Source: Micromonospora craniellae
Lineage (GTDB): Bacteria; Actinomycetota; Actinomycetes; Mycobacteriales; Micromonosporaceae
Length of the DNA: 64,000 nt
Reading direction: 5' to 3'
Assembly: GCF_014764405.1 (NCBI RefSeq)
Contig: NZ_CP061725.1
Coordinates: 6,758,001-6,822,000 of the forward strand
Shown in pieces: positions 26,248 through 34,535 of this stretch (positions are counted from its first letter, which is position 1; the number at the start of each line of letters is the position of its first letter). Made by a program: the position numbers and the translations under genes. The notes beneath the pieces are model-generated. The model worked only from the letters and a program-made list of their open reading frames with translations, made no database searches and was not told the origin of the DNA.

Positions 26248-28262
26248 GAGCGTCCTTCCCCGTGGAGTACCCGCACGTGGGAGCGGTCGTGTGGGGCGGC
26301 GCCGAGGATCTGCAGCCCGTCGTCGTCGACGGCGAGTTCGTCGGCGGCCAGGGCGGTGTCGTGTCGGATCCAGGCCCGCAGCGGGGCGGGATGTCCGCCG
26401 TGGACCTCGACGAGGGTGTCCTCGGCCAGGCCGCTGTCGGGGGCGACGTAGGCCAGGCGTCGCTGTCCGCGCTGTCCGGTGTAGGCCGGCTGGGTGGTGA
26501 CGGTGGTGCGCAGCCAGCGTCGCTGGTCGCGGAGCCGCTGGCGGGTGGCGGCGGTCGCGGTGGGGTCGACGCGGCCGGCGGGGTCGAGTTCGACGCCGTA
26601 GCGCTGTCGTGCCTCGGCGGCGCTCAGGTACTCCTGGCTGACGTCGTCGGCGACGTGTTCGGGCAGCCGATCCAGCGGGTCGCCCCAGCCGCCGCCGCCG
26701 GCCGACTCCATGACCAGCAGGTCTCCGGCGCGCATCGGGAAGCCGGCCACCTTGCCGGGGGTGGCGAAGTCGACGCGTTCGCCGTCGGGGCGCCGGATGT
26801 GGGTCACGGTGGGTGCGCCCGGGCCGCCGTGCCGAAGGCCGTAGGGCGGGACGGTGGTGCGGTCGGTCTGCACCGAGTACGCGCCGCCGCTGGCCAGCAG
26901 GCGGGTCTCTCGGCGGCTGCCCAGTCCGCCCCGCCGGGCACCGTCGCCACTGGAGCCGGTGCGCAGCTCGCAGGCCTCGACGAGGATCGGGATCTCGGTC
27001 TCCAGTCGTTCGACGGACTGGATGGTGGAAATGTCGCCCAGGTCGACGGGGTTCATGGCGCTGGGGCCGTCGGACTCCAGGAATCCCCCGTTGCCGCCGG
27101 CCGGGTAGTCGTAGTAGAGGTATGGCCGGCCGGTGTGTTCGTCGACGCCACCGATGAGGTTCTGGAAGGTGGTGCCGAACTGGTCGGCGGCGATGAGGTC
27201 GGGTGCGACCTGGCTGAGTGCGGCCATCACGGCCGATATGACGCGTTTGCGGACCTCGCTGTGGGCGTTGGCCGGGGCCGGGTAGCTGACGTGCACGACC
27301 GTGCCGGGTTCGGTGTGCACCCGCAGGGGCCGGAACGCGCCGTGGTTGACCAGGCCGCCGGGGTCCAGGGCGGACTTGACTGCGATGAAGACGCCGGCGA
27401 CGGTCATCGCCCGCGAGGAGTTGACCACGGCGGCGACCTGGGTGGACGAGCCACGGAAGTCGGCCTCGATCTCGTCGCCGTCGACGGTGAGCGCGCAGCG
27501 GACGATGGCGGCGTCGTAGTGCCCGTCGGTGTAGAGGTCGAGGTAGTCCTCGTAGCGGTAGGTGCCGTCGGGCAGGGCCTGGATCATGGTGCGCAGGCGG
27601 TGCTCGGTGCGGTCCATGTTGGCGGCGACGGATTCCAGGATCAGGCCGGTGCCGTGCCGGGCGACGAGTTCGCGCAGACGGCGTTCGGCGGTGTGGCAGG
27701 CGGCGATGCTGGATTCAAGGTCACCACGGCGTTCCTCGGCCATCCGGACGTTGGCGAAGACGATGTCGAACGCGGCGCGGTTGGGTCGTCCCTGCTCGAT
27801 GAGCTTGATCGGGGGGATCCGCAGCCCCTCCTGAAGGATCTCGGTGGCCTGGCCGGAGACGCTGCCCGGGGTCATGCCGCCGATGTCGGCCCAGTGCATG
27901 CGCACGCAGGGGAACAGGAAGAGTTCTCCGTCGACGAAGACCGGGCTGATCAGGGTGACGTCGTTCAGGTGGCTGCCACCGCGGTAGGGGTCGTTGACGA
28001 TGTAGAGGTCACCGGGGCGCATCTCGTCGGCGAAGTCGGCGAAGATCTCGGCGACCGAGGCGGGCATGGCGATGACGTGGCCGGGCATGTCCCGGCCCTG
28101 GGCGACCATCTGTCCCTGGGGGTCGAACAGGGCGCAGGAGAAGTCCTGTGCGTCGGCGATCACCGGCGAGTGTGCGGTGCGGAAGATCGTTTGCCGCATC
28201 TCCCGGACGATCGAGATGAGACCTTCGGTGACGACTTCCAGGTCGATCGGGTTCACAGTCAT
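26244..28262 (-). CDS. Hydantoinase B/oxoprolinase-type subunit with C-terminal extension
   Basis: A 672-residue HyuB-family protein (MTVNPIDLEVVTEGLISIVRE, NDPYRGGSHLNDVTLISPVF, and GGGGWGDPLDR near residue 565). HyuB pairs with a HyuA subunit for ATP-dependent opening of amide rings or ATP-dependent carboxylation. The HyuA partner is encoded 6 kb away in the other operon (34536-36545). About 85 residues follow the normal end of the family, a basic/acidic domain ending LHGEGRS. First gene of the microcompartment operon, coupled to amnB by ATGA. It probably acts just before 2-aminophenol, for example on a lactam or benzoxazinone-like precursor; the substrate is inference. Confidence 0.9.
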   Translation of the reverse strand: MTVNPIDLEVVTEGLISIVREMRQTIFRTAHSPVIADAQDFSCALFDPQGQMVAQGRDMPGHVIAMPASVAEIFADFADEMRPGDLYIVNDPYRGGSHLNDVTLISPVFVDGELFLFPCVRMHWADIGGMTPGSVSGQATEILQEGLRIPPIKLIEQGRPNRAAFDIVFANVRMAEERRGDLESSIAACHTAERRLRELVARHGTGLILESVAANMDRTEHRLRTMIQALPDGTYRYEDYLDLYTDGHYDAAIVRCALTVDGDEIEADFRGSSTQVAAVVNSSRAMTVAGVFIAVKSALDPGGLVNHGAFRPLRVHTEPGTVVHVSYPAPANAHSEVRKRVISAVMAALSQVAPDLIAADQFGTTFQNLIGGVDEHTGRPYLYYDYPAGGNGGFLESDGPSAMNPVDLGDISTIQSVERLETEIPILVEACELRTGSSGDGARRGGLGSRRETRLLASGGAYSVQTDRTTVPPYGLRHGGPGAPTVTHIRRPDGERVDFATPGKVAGFPMRAGDLLVMESAGGGGWGDPLDRLPEHVADDVSQEYLSAAEARQRYGVELDPAGRVDPTATAATRQRLRDQRRWLRTTVTTQPAYTGQRGQRRLAYVAPDSGLAEDTLVEVHGGHPAPLRAWIRHDTALAADELAVDDDGLQILGAAPHDRSHVRVLHGEGRS

Positions 28263-28307
28263 GCGGATGCCTCACTGGTTCCGGCTCGATCCCGGTGGTG
28301 GGAGAAC

Positions 28308-28399
28308 GGACCATCTGGGGTGGGCCACCGTGGGTGGGCCATCTCTTGGGGTGGACCATGATGCACTGGACCACAATGTGGTCCTAGGATTATATTATG
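28308..28399. promoter_or_regulatory. Divergent control region with iterated GGRCCAY boxes and a 17-bp palindrome
   Basis: Five direct copies of GGRCCAY start at 28308, 28322, 28336, 28353 and 28368, spaced 14, 14, 17 and 15 bp. The last one is half of the perfect palindrome GGACCACAATGTGGTCC (28368-28384). An AT-rich block follows: read leftward it contains TATAAT (complement of 28389-28394), a consensus -10 for the hyuB-amn operon, with the palindrome just downstream of it. Read rightward, TATATT at 28391-28396 could serve the IclR gene. The layout suits repression and autoregulation by the adjacent IclR protein. Confidence 0.75.
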
Positions 28400-28430
28400 A
28401 AACCTAGCAACCGAGAAGGTGGGAAGCAAG

Positions 28431-29255
28431 ATGTCGTACGCCACTGACACCAGCCCGGACGACGGGCCGACGCCCCGGGAGTCCGGCACCCAGGCGCTCG
28501 ACCGCGCCCTGAGCGTGCTGCTCGCCTTCCGTGGCACCGACGCCGAGCGCAAGGTCAGCGACGTCAGCCGCGAGCTCGGCCTACACAAGTCGACCGCCAG
28601 CCGGCTGTTCCGCGCGCTGGCCGACGCCGGCTTCCTGCACCGCAACGAGGACAACGGCAACTACCGGCTCGGGGTCACCGTCTTCGAGCTCGGCGCGCGC
28701 TACCTCGCCGGCCTGGACCTGCACACCCTCGCCCGTCCCCTGGTGCACCGGCTGGCCGAGGAGGAGGGCGAGAGCGTCAACCTGTCGGTCCTGGAGGACC
28801 TCGACGCGATCTCCATCCACGTCGTACAGGGCACCCGCAACCTGCAACTCGTCTCCCGGCTCGGCCGGCGCATCCCGCTGTGGTGCAGCGCCGCCGGCAA
28901 GGCCCTGCTGATCGACCAGGACGACGCCGCGCTGCGCGCCACGCTGGCCGACGCGCCGTTCACCGCGCTGACCGCCCACACGATCACCGACCTGGACACC
29001 TTCGTGTCCCGGATGGCGACCGTCCGGAAGCAGGGCTGGGCGCTCAACGACCAGGAGAGCGAGGAGGGACTGCGGGTCGTGGCCGCACCGGTGCGCGACC
29101 GCCACGGCCGGGTCACCGGCGCCGTCAGCGTCTCCGGTCCGATCTTCCGCCTCGACGAGGAACGGGTGACGCAACTGGCCGCCGCGGCCCGCCGCACCGC
29201 CGACGAGCTGTCCCGACAACTCGGGTACGGCTTCGGCGACGTCTGGGGCGACTGA
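28431..29255 (+). CDS. IclR-family transcriptional regulator
   Basis: A 274-residue regulator. A winged helix-turn-helix (about residues 22-85: RALSVLLAF, VSDVSRELGLHKSTASRLFRAL, GNYRLG) is followed by an IclR effector domain (SVLEDLDAISIHVVQG, WCSAAGKALL, ALNDQESEEGLR). ATG at 28431 follows GGTGGGAAG; a GTG at 28419 is an alternative start. Its position between the two catabolic operons, and a related element in both promoters, make it the likely controller of the regulon. The effector may be the imported aromatic precursor or 2-aminophenol. It converges with the ThDP gene, separated by 5 bp. Confidence 0.92.
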   Translation: MSYATDTSPDDGPTPRESGTQALDRALSVLLAFRGTDAERKVSDVSRELGLHKSTASRLFRALADAGFLHRNEDNGNYRLGVTVFELGARYLAGLDLHTLARPLVHRLAEEEGESVNLSVLEDLDAISIHVVQGTRNLQLVSRLGRRIPLWCSAAGKALLIDQDDAALRATLADAPFTALTAHTITDLDTFVSRMATVRKQGWALNDQESEEGLRVVAAPVRDRHGRVTGAVSVSGPIFRLDEERVTQLAAAARRTADELSRQLGYGFGDVWGD

Positions 29256-29260
29256 CCGGG

Positions 29261-30880
29261 TCAAAACCGCTCCTGGACGACGTCGGGCCGGATCCGTACG
29301 TGGAGCAGGGCCGGGCCGGTCGAGGGCAGCACCTCGTCGAAGGCCGCCCGCGCACTCGCCTCGTCGGTGACCGTCCACGCCGGCACCCCGAGCGCGCGGG
29401 CCACGGCCGCGAGGTCCCGCTCGGGGAAGCGGGCCAGTTCGGGGTCGACCCCACGCGGGGCGAGTTTGCGCACCTCCGCGCCGTACGCGGCGTCGTCCAG
29501 GAGGACCAGCAGCACCGGTGCGCCGACCCGGGCCAGGGTGTCCAGCTCGCCGAGACCGGTGAGCAGGCTGCCGTCGCCCTCGAAGGCGACCACCGGCCGG
29601 TCGGGACGGCCGACGGCGGCGCCCACCGCGAACGGCAGTCCGACGCCGATGCTGCCGAACTCCCACGGCGCGAGGAAGGACCGGTCGGTGGCGGCCGAGT
29701 CCAGCAGCAGGTTGGGCCAGCCACCGAAGTGACCGACGCCCACCACCGTGGTCCGCTCGCGCGGCAGCCGTTCGGCGCAGATCCGGATGAACGCCCGGGG
29801 GTCGATGCGGCCCGGCCGGGACTCGATGTCCAGTCCCGCGAACGCGTCGGCGCCCGCCAGGTCGGCGGCCAGGGCCGGGCTGCGCCAGTGCGGTCGGTCC
29901 ACCGGTGCCAGCACCGCCGACACCGCCGCCGCCGTCTGCCCCGCGTCGCCCAGCACACCGGCCGTCACCGGCCAGCGGGCCCCGATCGCGGCCGGGTCGA
30001 CGTCCACCGCGACCAGCACCGCGTCCGGGAAGAGCGCCCCGTGGTCGGCGGTCCACCGGTTGAGCCCGGCACCGAAGATGACCACCAGGTCCGCCCCGGC
30101 CAGGGTCCGCCGGGTCAGCGGCCGGGACAGCCCGCCGGCCACCCCGAGGTCGTACGGATGCCCGCGGAACAGACCGGCGGCCATCAGCGTGGTGGCGAGC
30201 AGGGCCCCGCTGCGGTCGGCGAGGTCCCGGATCGCGGCGGCGGCCGGTTCGGTGCCCCGGCCGGCGAGTAGCACCGGGCGGTGCGCGGTACGCAGCCGGT
30301 GCGCGAGCGCGTCGACGTCGGCGGGGTCCGGGTTGAGTGGTCGTGGCGCGCGGGGCACCATCGGCGCCGGGAGCGGCGGGTGCGGTGGGACCGGCTCGTC
30401 GGCCAGGTCGATCGGCACGTTCAGCACCACCGGGCCGGGCAGTTCGCGGGCGGCCCGGAACGCCACTGCGACGTCCCGGGTCGCGGTGCCGGCGGTGTGC
30501 ACCGGGACGAAGGTGCCCGCCGTGGCCAGCGCGTACGGCTGCTGGTCGAAGTGCTGCACGTGCAGCGGGTCGCCGGGCGGCGTGTCGCCGGCGAGCAGGA
30601 CCAGCGGGGTGCGGGCCTGCCGGGCGATGGTCAGCGCGGCGCCGGCCACCGCCAGTCCCGGCCCCTGGGTGACGGTGGCGACGCCGCAGCGACCGGTGGT
30701 GCGGGCGTACCCGTCGGCCATCATCACCGCGGCGTTCTCGTTGCGGGCCGCGACGAACCGGACGCCGTGCCGCTCGACCAGGTCGGCGACCAGGTACATG
30801 TTGGCGTCACCGAGCAGACCGAAGACGGTGTCGACGCCGTGCGCCACGACGGCGTCGGCGATCGCCTCGAACACCCTCAC
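29261..30880 (-). CDS. ThDP-dependent enzyme of the acetolactate synthase/decarboxylase family
   Basis: A 539-residue enzyme with the three domains of the POX/BFDC group: Pyr domain with the ThDP-activating Glu in AARNENAAVMMADGYAR (about residue 45), central domain, and PP domain with FEGDGSLLTGLGELDTL. The usual Asn-Asn at the end of the ThDP motif is replaced by Asp-Asp (LLDDAAYG). The GTG start at 30880 overlaps the stop of the hydratase gene (GTGA). In this operon it may decarboxylate or carboligate a 2-oxo acid (possibly glyoxylate or benzoylformate-like) released from the precursor. The substrate is unknown. Last gene of the peripheral operon. Confidence 0.85.
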   Translation of the reverse strand: MRVFEAIADAVVAHGVDTVFGLLGDANMYLVADLVERHGVRFVAARNENAAVMMADGYARTTGRCGVATVTQGPGLAVAGAALTIARQARTPLVLLAGDTPPGDPLHVQHFDQQPYALATAGTFVPVHTAGTATRDVAVAFRAARELPGPVVLNVPIDLADEPVPPHPPLPAPMVPRAPRPLNPDPADVDALAHRLRTAHRPVLLAGRGTEPAAAAIRDLADRSGALLATTLMAAGLFRGHPYDLGVAGGLSRPLTRRTLAGADLVVIFGAGLNRWTADHGALFPDAVLVAVDVDPAAIGARWPVTAGVLGDAGQTAAAVSAVLAPVDRPHWRSPALAADLAGADAFAGLDIESRPGRIDPRAFIRICAERLPRERTTVVGVGHFGGWPNLLLDSAATDRSFLAPWEFGSIGVGLPFAVGAAVGRPDRPVVAFEGDGSLLTGLGELDTLARVGAPVLLVLLDDAAYGAEVRKLAPRGVDPELARFPERDLAAVARALGVPAWTVTDEASARAAFDEVLPSTGPALLHVRIRPDVVQERF

Positions 30881-31626
30881 CGCGCGTCCCCGTCGAGGTA
30901 GCCGCCGGGCGGGCGCAACGCGACGCTCAGCGCGCCGAGGAAGGAGTCGTTGGCCGCCGCGTCGAAGCGGGGACCGGCCAGCCGGGCGGCACGCTTGGTC
31001 ATCGTGCGGCCGACCATCGAGGTGGCCAGCAGCCGGTCGGTGATCGCGTCCACGGCGGCGGGCAGGTCGTCGGCGGCGACCACGCGGGTGACCAGGCGCA
31101 GGTCGAGCAGTTCGGCGGGTTCGACCCGTTCGCCGAGCAGCAGCCACCGCTTGGCCAGGTCGGCGCCGACCAGGTCGGCGAGGATCGCCATGCCGCTCCA
31201 GGTCAGCGGGATGCCGTAGGTCACCTCGGGGAAGGTGAAGAACGCGGTGTCGGCGGCCACCCGCAGGTCGCTGGCGAGCCCGATGACGGCGCCCGAGCCG
31301 ATGGCCGGCCCGTTGAAGGCGGCGACCGTGGTCTGCTCCAGCCGGTACCAGCGTTCGACGAGGTCGGCGGTGCGCCGCTGGACGTGCATGGTGGTCTCGG
31401 GATCGAGGTCGGCCAGTTCACGCAGGTCGGTGCCGGCGCAGAACGCCGTGCCCTCGCCGGTGAGCACCACCACCTCCACCGTGCGGTCGCGTCCGAGTTC
31501 GTGCAGCACGTCCTCGAAGCGGGCGAGCATGTCGAGGTCGAAGCTGTTGCGTCGGGCGGGCCGGTGCAGGGTCACCTTGGCCAACCGGCCGGAGCGGTGC
31601 AGCAGGACGGACTGGTCAGTGGTCAT
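30877..31626 (-). CDS. Enoyl-CoA hydratase/isomerase (crotonase) family protein
   Basis: A 249-residue crotonase-fold protein: oxyanion-hole segments GTAFCAGTDLREL and NGPAIGSGAVIGLASDLRVA, and FTFPEVTYGIPLTWSG at the catalytic loop. The second catalytic Glu position sits in EVTYG. Acts on an acyl-CoA, presumably the product of the ligase two genes upstream: hydration, isomerisation or retro-Claisen/retro-aldol removal of a side chain are all possible in this fold. ATG at 31626 overlaps the lyase stop by 4 nt. Confidence 0.88.
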   Translation of the reverse strand: MTTDQSVLLHRSGRLAKVTLHRPARRNSFDLDMLARFEDVLHELGRDRTVEVVVLTGEGTAFCAGTDLRELADLDPETTMHVQRRTADLVERWYRLEQTTVAAFNGPAIGSGAVIGLASDLRVAADTAFFTFPEVTYGIPLTWSGMAILADLVGADLAKRWLLLGERVEPAELLDLRLVTRVVAADDLPAAVDAITDRLLATSMVGRTMTKRAARLAGPRFDAAANDSFLGALSVALRPPGGYLDGDAR

Positions 31627-32981
31627 GGTGACTCCGAGGTCAGGAGGGCACGGTCGACGAGCGCGGCGGCGTGGCCGACGTACGACAGCGGGTCGAGCAG
31701 CTCGGCCAGTTCCGGGCCGGGCAGGGCGGCGGCCACCTGCGGGTCGGCGCGCAGCACGTCGACGAACGGCCGGTTCTGCGCCAGGCTGTCGCGGACGATC
31801 CGCATCACCAGGTGGTGGGCCTGCTCCCGGCCCAACGGGCCGGCGAGGCGGAGCATGATCGCCTCGGAGAGCACCAGCCCGCCGGTGAGGTCCAGGTTGG
31901 CGCGCATCCGGTCCGGGTCGACGCCGAGGTCGCCGAAGACCTCGACCAGCCGTTCCAGGGCACCGCCGATGAGAATGAAGCACTCCGGCAGCAGTTTCCA
32001 CAGCGTCATGCCGACGCCCATGTCGCGGTCGTCCTGCGCGACCATGGTCTGCATCGCCAGCGGGACCTGGGCGCGCAGCGTGCCGGCGGCGGCGATCACC
32101 GCCTCGCAGCGGATCGGGTTGCGTTTGTGCGGCATGGTGCTGCTGCCGACCTGGGTGGCGCGCTGCGGTTCGTGGGCCTCGCCGACCTCGGTGCGGCCCA
32201 GGAAGTAGATCTCGCGGGCCAGTTTCTCGGCGCTGGAGGCGACCAGTCCGAGGACCATCAGGCACTCGGCGAACCGGTCCGAGGTGGCGTGCCACGGGGT
32301 GTCGGCGACGCCGAGGCCGAGTTCGTCGGCCACGGCCCGTTCCAGGGCGAACGCCTGCGGACCGTAGCCGGCCATGGTGCCGGCGGCGCCACCCATGCTG
32401 GTCACCAGCAGCCGTTCGCGCATCTGGACCAGGCGGGTGCGGTGCCGTTGCAGTTCGCTCTGCCACACCGCGCAGCGCAGGCCGAACGTGGTCGGCAGCG
32501 CCTGCTGGCCGTGGGTGCGGGCGGCCATCGGGGTGGCGCGGTGTCGCAGGGCCAGCCGGCGCAGGATGCGGACCAGTTCGTCGACCTGGCGGGAGACGAT
32601 GTCCAGGCCAGCCCGGGCGCGCAGCACGAACCCGGTGTCCATCACGTCCTGAGTGGTGGCGCCGAGGTGGACGTAGCGGCCGGCATCCCCCTGGCAGGCG
32701 GCGGTCAGCGCCCGGACCAGTGGCACGAGCGGGTGCACGGTGTCGGCGGCGTCGGCGGCGAGCACCGTGGTGTCCAGCCGGTCGAGCCGGGCCGCGTCGG
32801 TGATCGCCTGGGCGGCGGACGACGGGATGATGCCGAGGCCGGCCTGGGCGCGGGCCAGGGCCGCCTCGACGTCGAGCCAGGACTGCATGAGTCGGCGGTC
32901 GTTGAACACGCCGCGCATCTCGGCGTTGCCGAAGAAGCTGGTGACGGTCAACGAGTCCAGGAAGCACGAGCCGAGCTGCAT
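31623..32981 (-). CDS. Fumarase/aspartase-superfamily lyase (adenylosuccinate lyase / carboxymuconate cycloisomerase-like)
   Basis: A 452-residue lyase with the superfamily signature GSSTMPHKRNP (about residue 275-285) and the conserved HLGATTQDVMDT and ARTHGQQALPTTFG regions. Length and motifs are closest to adenylosuccinate lyase and 3-carboxy-cis,cis-muconate cycloisomerase (PcaB). Such enzymes eliminate across a C-N, C-O or C-C bond of a succinyl-like group. In this context it could release an amino aromatic from a succinyl-type or carboxylated intermediate, an inference. Its start overlaps the ligase stop (TGATG). Confidence 0.85.
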   Translation of the reverse strand: MQLGSCFLDSLTVTSFFGNAEMRGVFNDRRLMQSWLDVEAALARAQAGLGIIPSSAAQAITDAARLDRLDTTVLAADAADTVHPLVPLVRALTAACQGDAGRYVHLGATTQDVMDTGFVLRARAGLDIVSRQVDELVRILRRLALRHRATPMAARTHGQQALPTTFGLRCAVWQSELQRHRTRLVQMRERLLVTSMGGAAGTMAGYGPQAFALERAVADELGLGVADTPWHATSDRFAECLMVLGLVASSAEKLAREIYFLGRTEVGEAHEPQRATQVGSSTMPHKRNPIRCEAVIAAAGTLRAQVPLAMQTMVAQDDRDMGVGMTLWKLLPECFILIGGALERLVEVFGDLGVDPDRMRANLDLTGGLVLSEAIMLRLAGPLGREQAHHLVMRIVRDSLAQNRPFVDVLRADPQVAAALPGPELAELLDPLSYVGHAAALVDRALLTSESP

Positions 32982-34531
32982 CAGCGTCGTTCCTCACCGG
33001 TGAGCAGGGCGAGCGCGGCGCGTCGGTCGACCTTGCCGGACGGCAGCAACGGCAGGTCCCCGACGGTACGGATCAGCGTCGGCACCTTGTGTCGGGCGAG
33101 TCGGGTGGCGGCCGTCCCGGTGAGCCGGTCGTGGTCGGGTTCGGTGCCCGGGGCGGCGACGACGAGGGCGGCGACTTCCTCGCCCCAGCGGGGTGACGGC
33201 AGGCCGAGTACGCACACCTGGGCGACGGCGGGGTCGTCGAGCAGGGCCGCCTCGACCTCGGCCGGGCTGATGTTCTCGCCGCCCCGGATGATCAGTTCCT
33301 TGACCCGGCCGGTGAGGGTGAGGATCCGGTCGGTGTCCAGCGCGCCCAGGTCGCCGGTGCGCAGCCAGCCGTCGGTGGTGATCGCGGCCTCGGTGGCGGT
33401 CGGGTCGTCGACGTACCCGGCCGTCACCGACTCGCCGCGGACCAGCAGCTCACCGGGCTGGCCGGCGGGCAGTTCGGTGCGGGTGCCGGGGGTGACGACG
33501 ACGGCGCCCAGGTCCGCGACGATCCGGCCGACGGTGTCGCCGGGGCTGCCGCAGCTCCCGTCGCCGGGGTCGACGCTGATCGTCGGGCCGGCCTCGGTCT
33601 GTCCGTAGATCACGGCGATGCGGTCCAGGCCGAGGACCCGGCGGGTGCGGGCGAGCAGCGCCGGTGGGCACGGCGCGCCGCCGAGGAAGCCCACCCGTAG
33701 CGAGGACAGGTCGAAGCGGTCCGGTGCGGTCTCGACGGTGTCGGCGAGCATGGTGGCCATCGTCGGGACGGCCTGGAGCACGGTGCACCGGTGCCGGGCG
33801 ATCTGGGTGAGCACCGGTTCGGAGCGGAAGCGGCTCACCGACACCCACAATGCTCCGGTGACCAGCGCCAGGACGGCGCCGCTGCCGAGTCCGGCCGCGT
33901 GGGCCAGAGGCAGCGGTGAGGCGATCCGGTCGGCGGCGCGGAGTCCGGCGGTGTCGGCGGTCCAGCGCGCGTTGGCGATCAGGTTGCGGGCGCTGAGCGC
34001 GACCATCTTGGCCGGGCCGGTGGAGCCGGAGGTGAACTGGATGTTCAGGGTGGCGTCCGGGTGGCCGGCGGGGGCGGGCGCGGTGCCGTCGCCGATCCCG
34101 GCCAGGTTGTCGCCGAGGATGTGCCAGCCGTACGGGCGGGCGGACGCGGGCAACGCACCGAGGGCCTGCGCGGCGGTGGCGGCGCCGTCGCGGTCGCGGA
34201 TGTGGCGGGCGACGAAGAGTCGGCGGGGGCGGCTGCGGGCCAGTGCCGTGGTCAGTTCCGGGGCGCTCAGGCCGGGGTGCAGGGTCACCAGGGCGGCACC
34301 GCGCCATGCCGCGGCGGCCAGCAGGACCAGCCAGTCGAGGCTGTTCTCGGCCCACACCGCGATCCGGTCGCCACGGCCGACGTCGAGCGCGGCCAGCGTG
34401 GCCGCCCGCCGCCCGGCGAGGTCGGCGAACTCCCCCGCCGACACCGGCCGGTCCTGGTCGAAGGCGTACAGGGGGCGGTCCGGGTGCTGGGCGGCGTGGT
34501 CCAGGACGGTGGCGTCGAGGGCGTTGGTCAC
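32981..34531 (-). CDS. Acyl-CoA ligase (ANL superfamily)
   Basis: A 516-residue adenylate-forming enzyme. The P-loop is QFTSGSTGPAKM (about residue 170), the Y/F-G-Q-T-E motif is IYGQTEAGP, the hinge region GWLRTGDLGALD is present, and the C-terminal catalytic Lys is in LLPSGKVDRRA. It makes a CoA thioester of a carboxylic acid with ATP. Lies 4 bp after hyuA. The operon therefore combines ATP-dependent ring opening (giving a carboxylate) with CoA activation and a crotonase-fold enzyme, a logical sequence for trimming a side chain. The acid is not identifiable. Confidence 0.9.
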   Translation of the reverse strand: MTNALDATVLDHAAQHPDRPLYAFDQDRPVSAGEFADLAGRRAATLAALDVGRGDRIAVWAENSLDWLVLLAAAAWRGAALVTLHPGLSAPELTTALARSRPRRLFVARHIRDRDGAATAAQALGALPASARPYGWHILGDNLAGIGDGTAPAPAGHPDATLNIQFTSGSTGPAKMVALSARNLIANARWTADTAGLRAADRIASPLPLAHAAGLGSGAVLALVTGALWVSVSRFRSEPVLTQIARHRCTVLQAVPTMATMLADTVETAPDRFDLSSLRVGFLGGAPCPPALLARTRRVLGLDRIAVIYGQTEAGPTISVDPGDGSCGSPGDTVGRIVADLGAVVVTPGTRTELPAGQPGELLVRGESVTAGYVDDPTATEAAITTDGWLRTGDLGALDTDRILTLTGRVKELIIRGGENISPAEVEAALLDDPAVAQVCVLGLPSPRWGEEVAALVVAAPGTEPDHDRLTGTAATRLARHKVPTLIRTVGDLPLLPSGKVDRRAALALLTGEERR

Positions 34532-34535
34532 CGGA

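Noticed and set aside
26262..28361. A 699-codon plus-strand frame opposite hyuB
   Set aside because: No recognisable domain, and it crosses the promoter region; the HyuB frame carries the family motifs.
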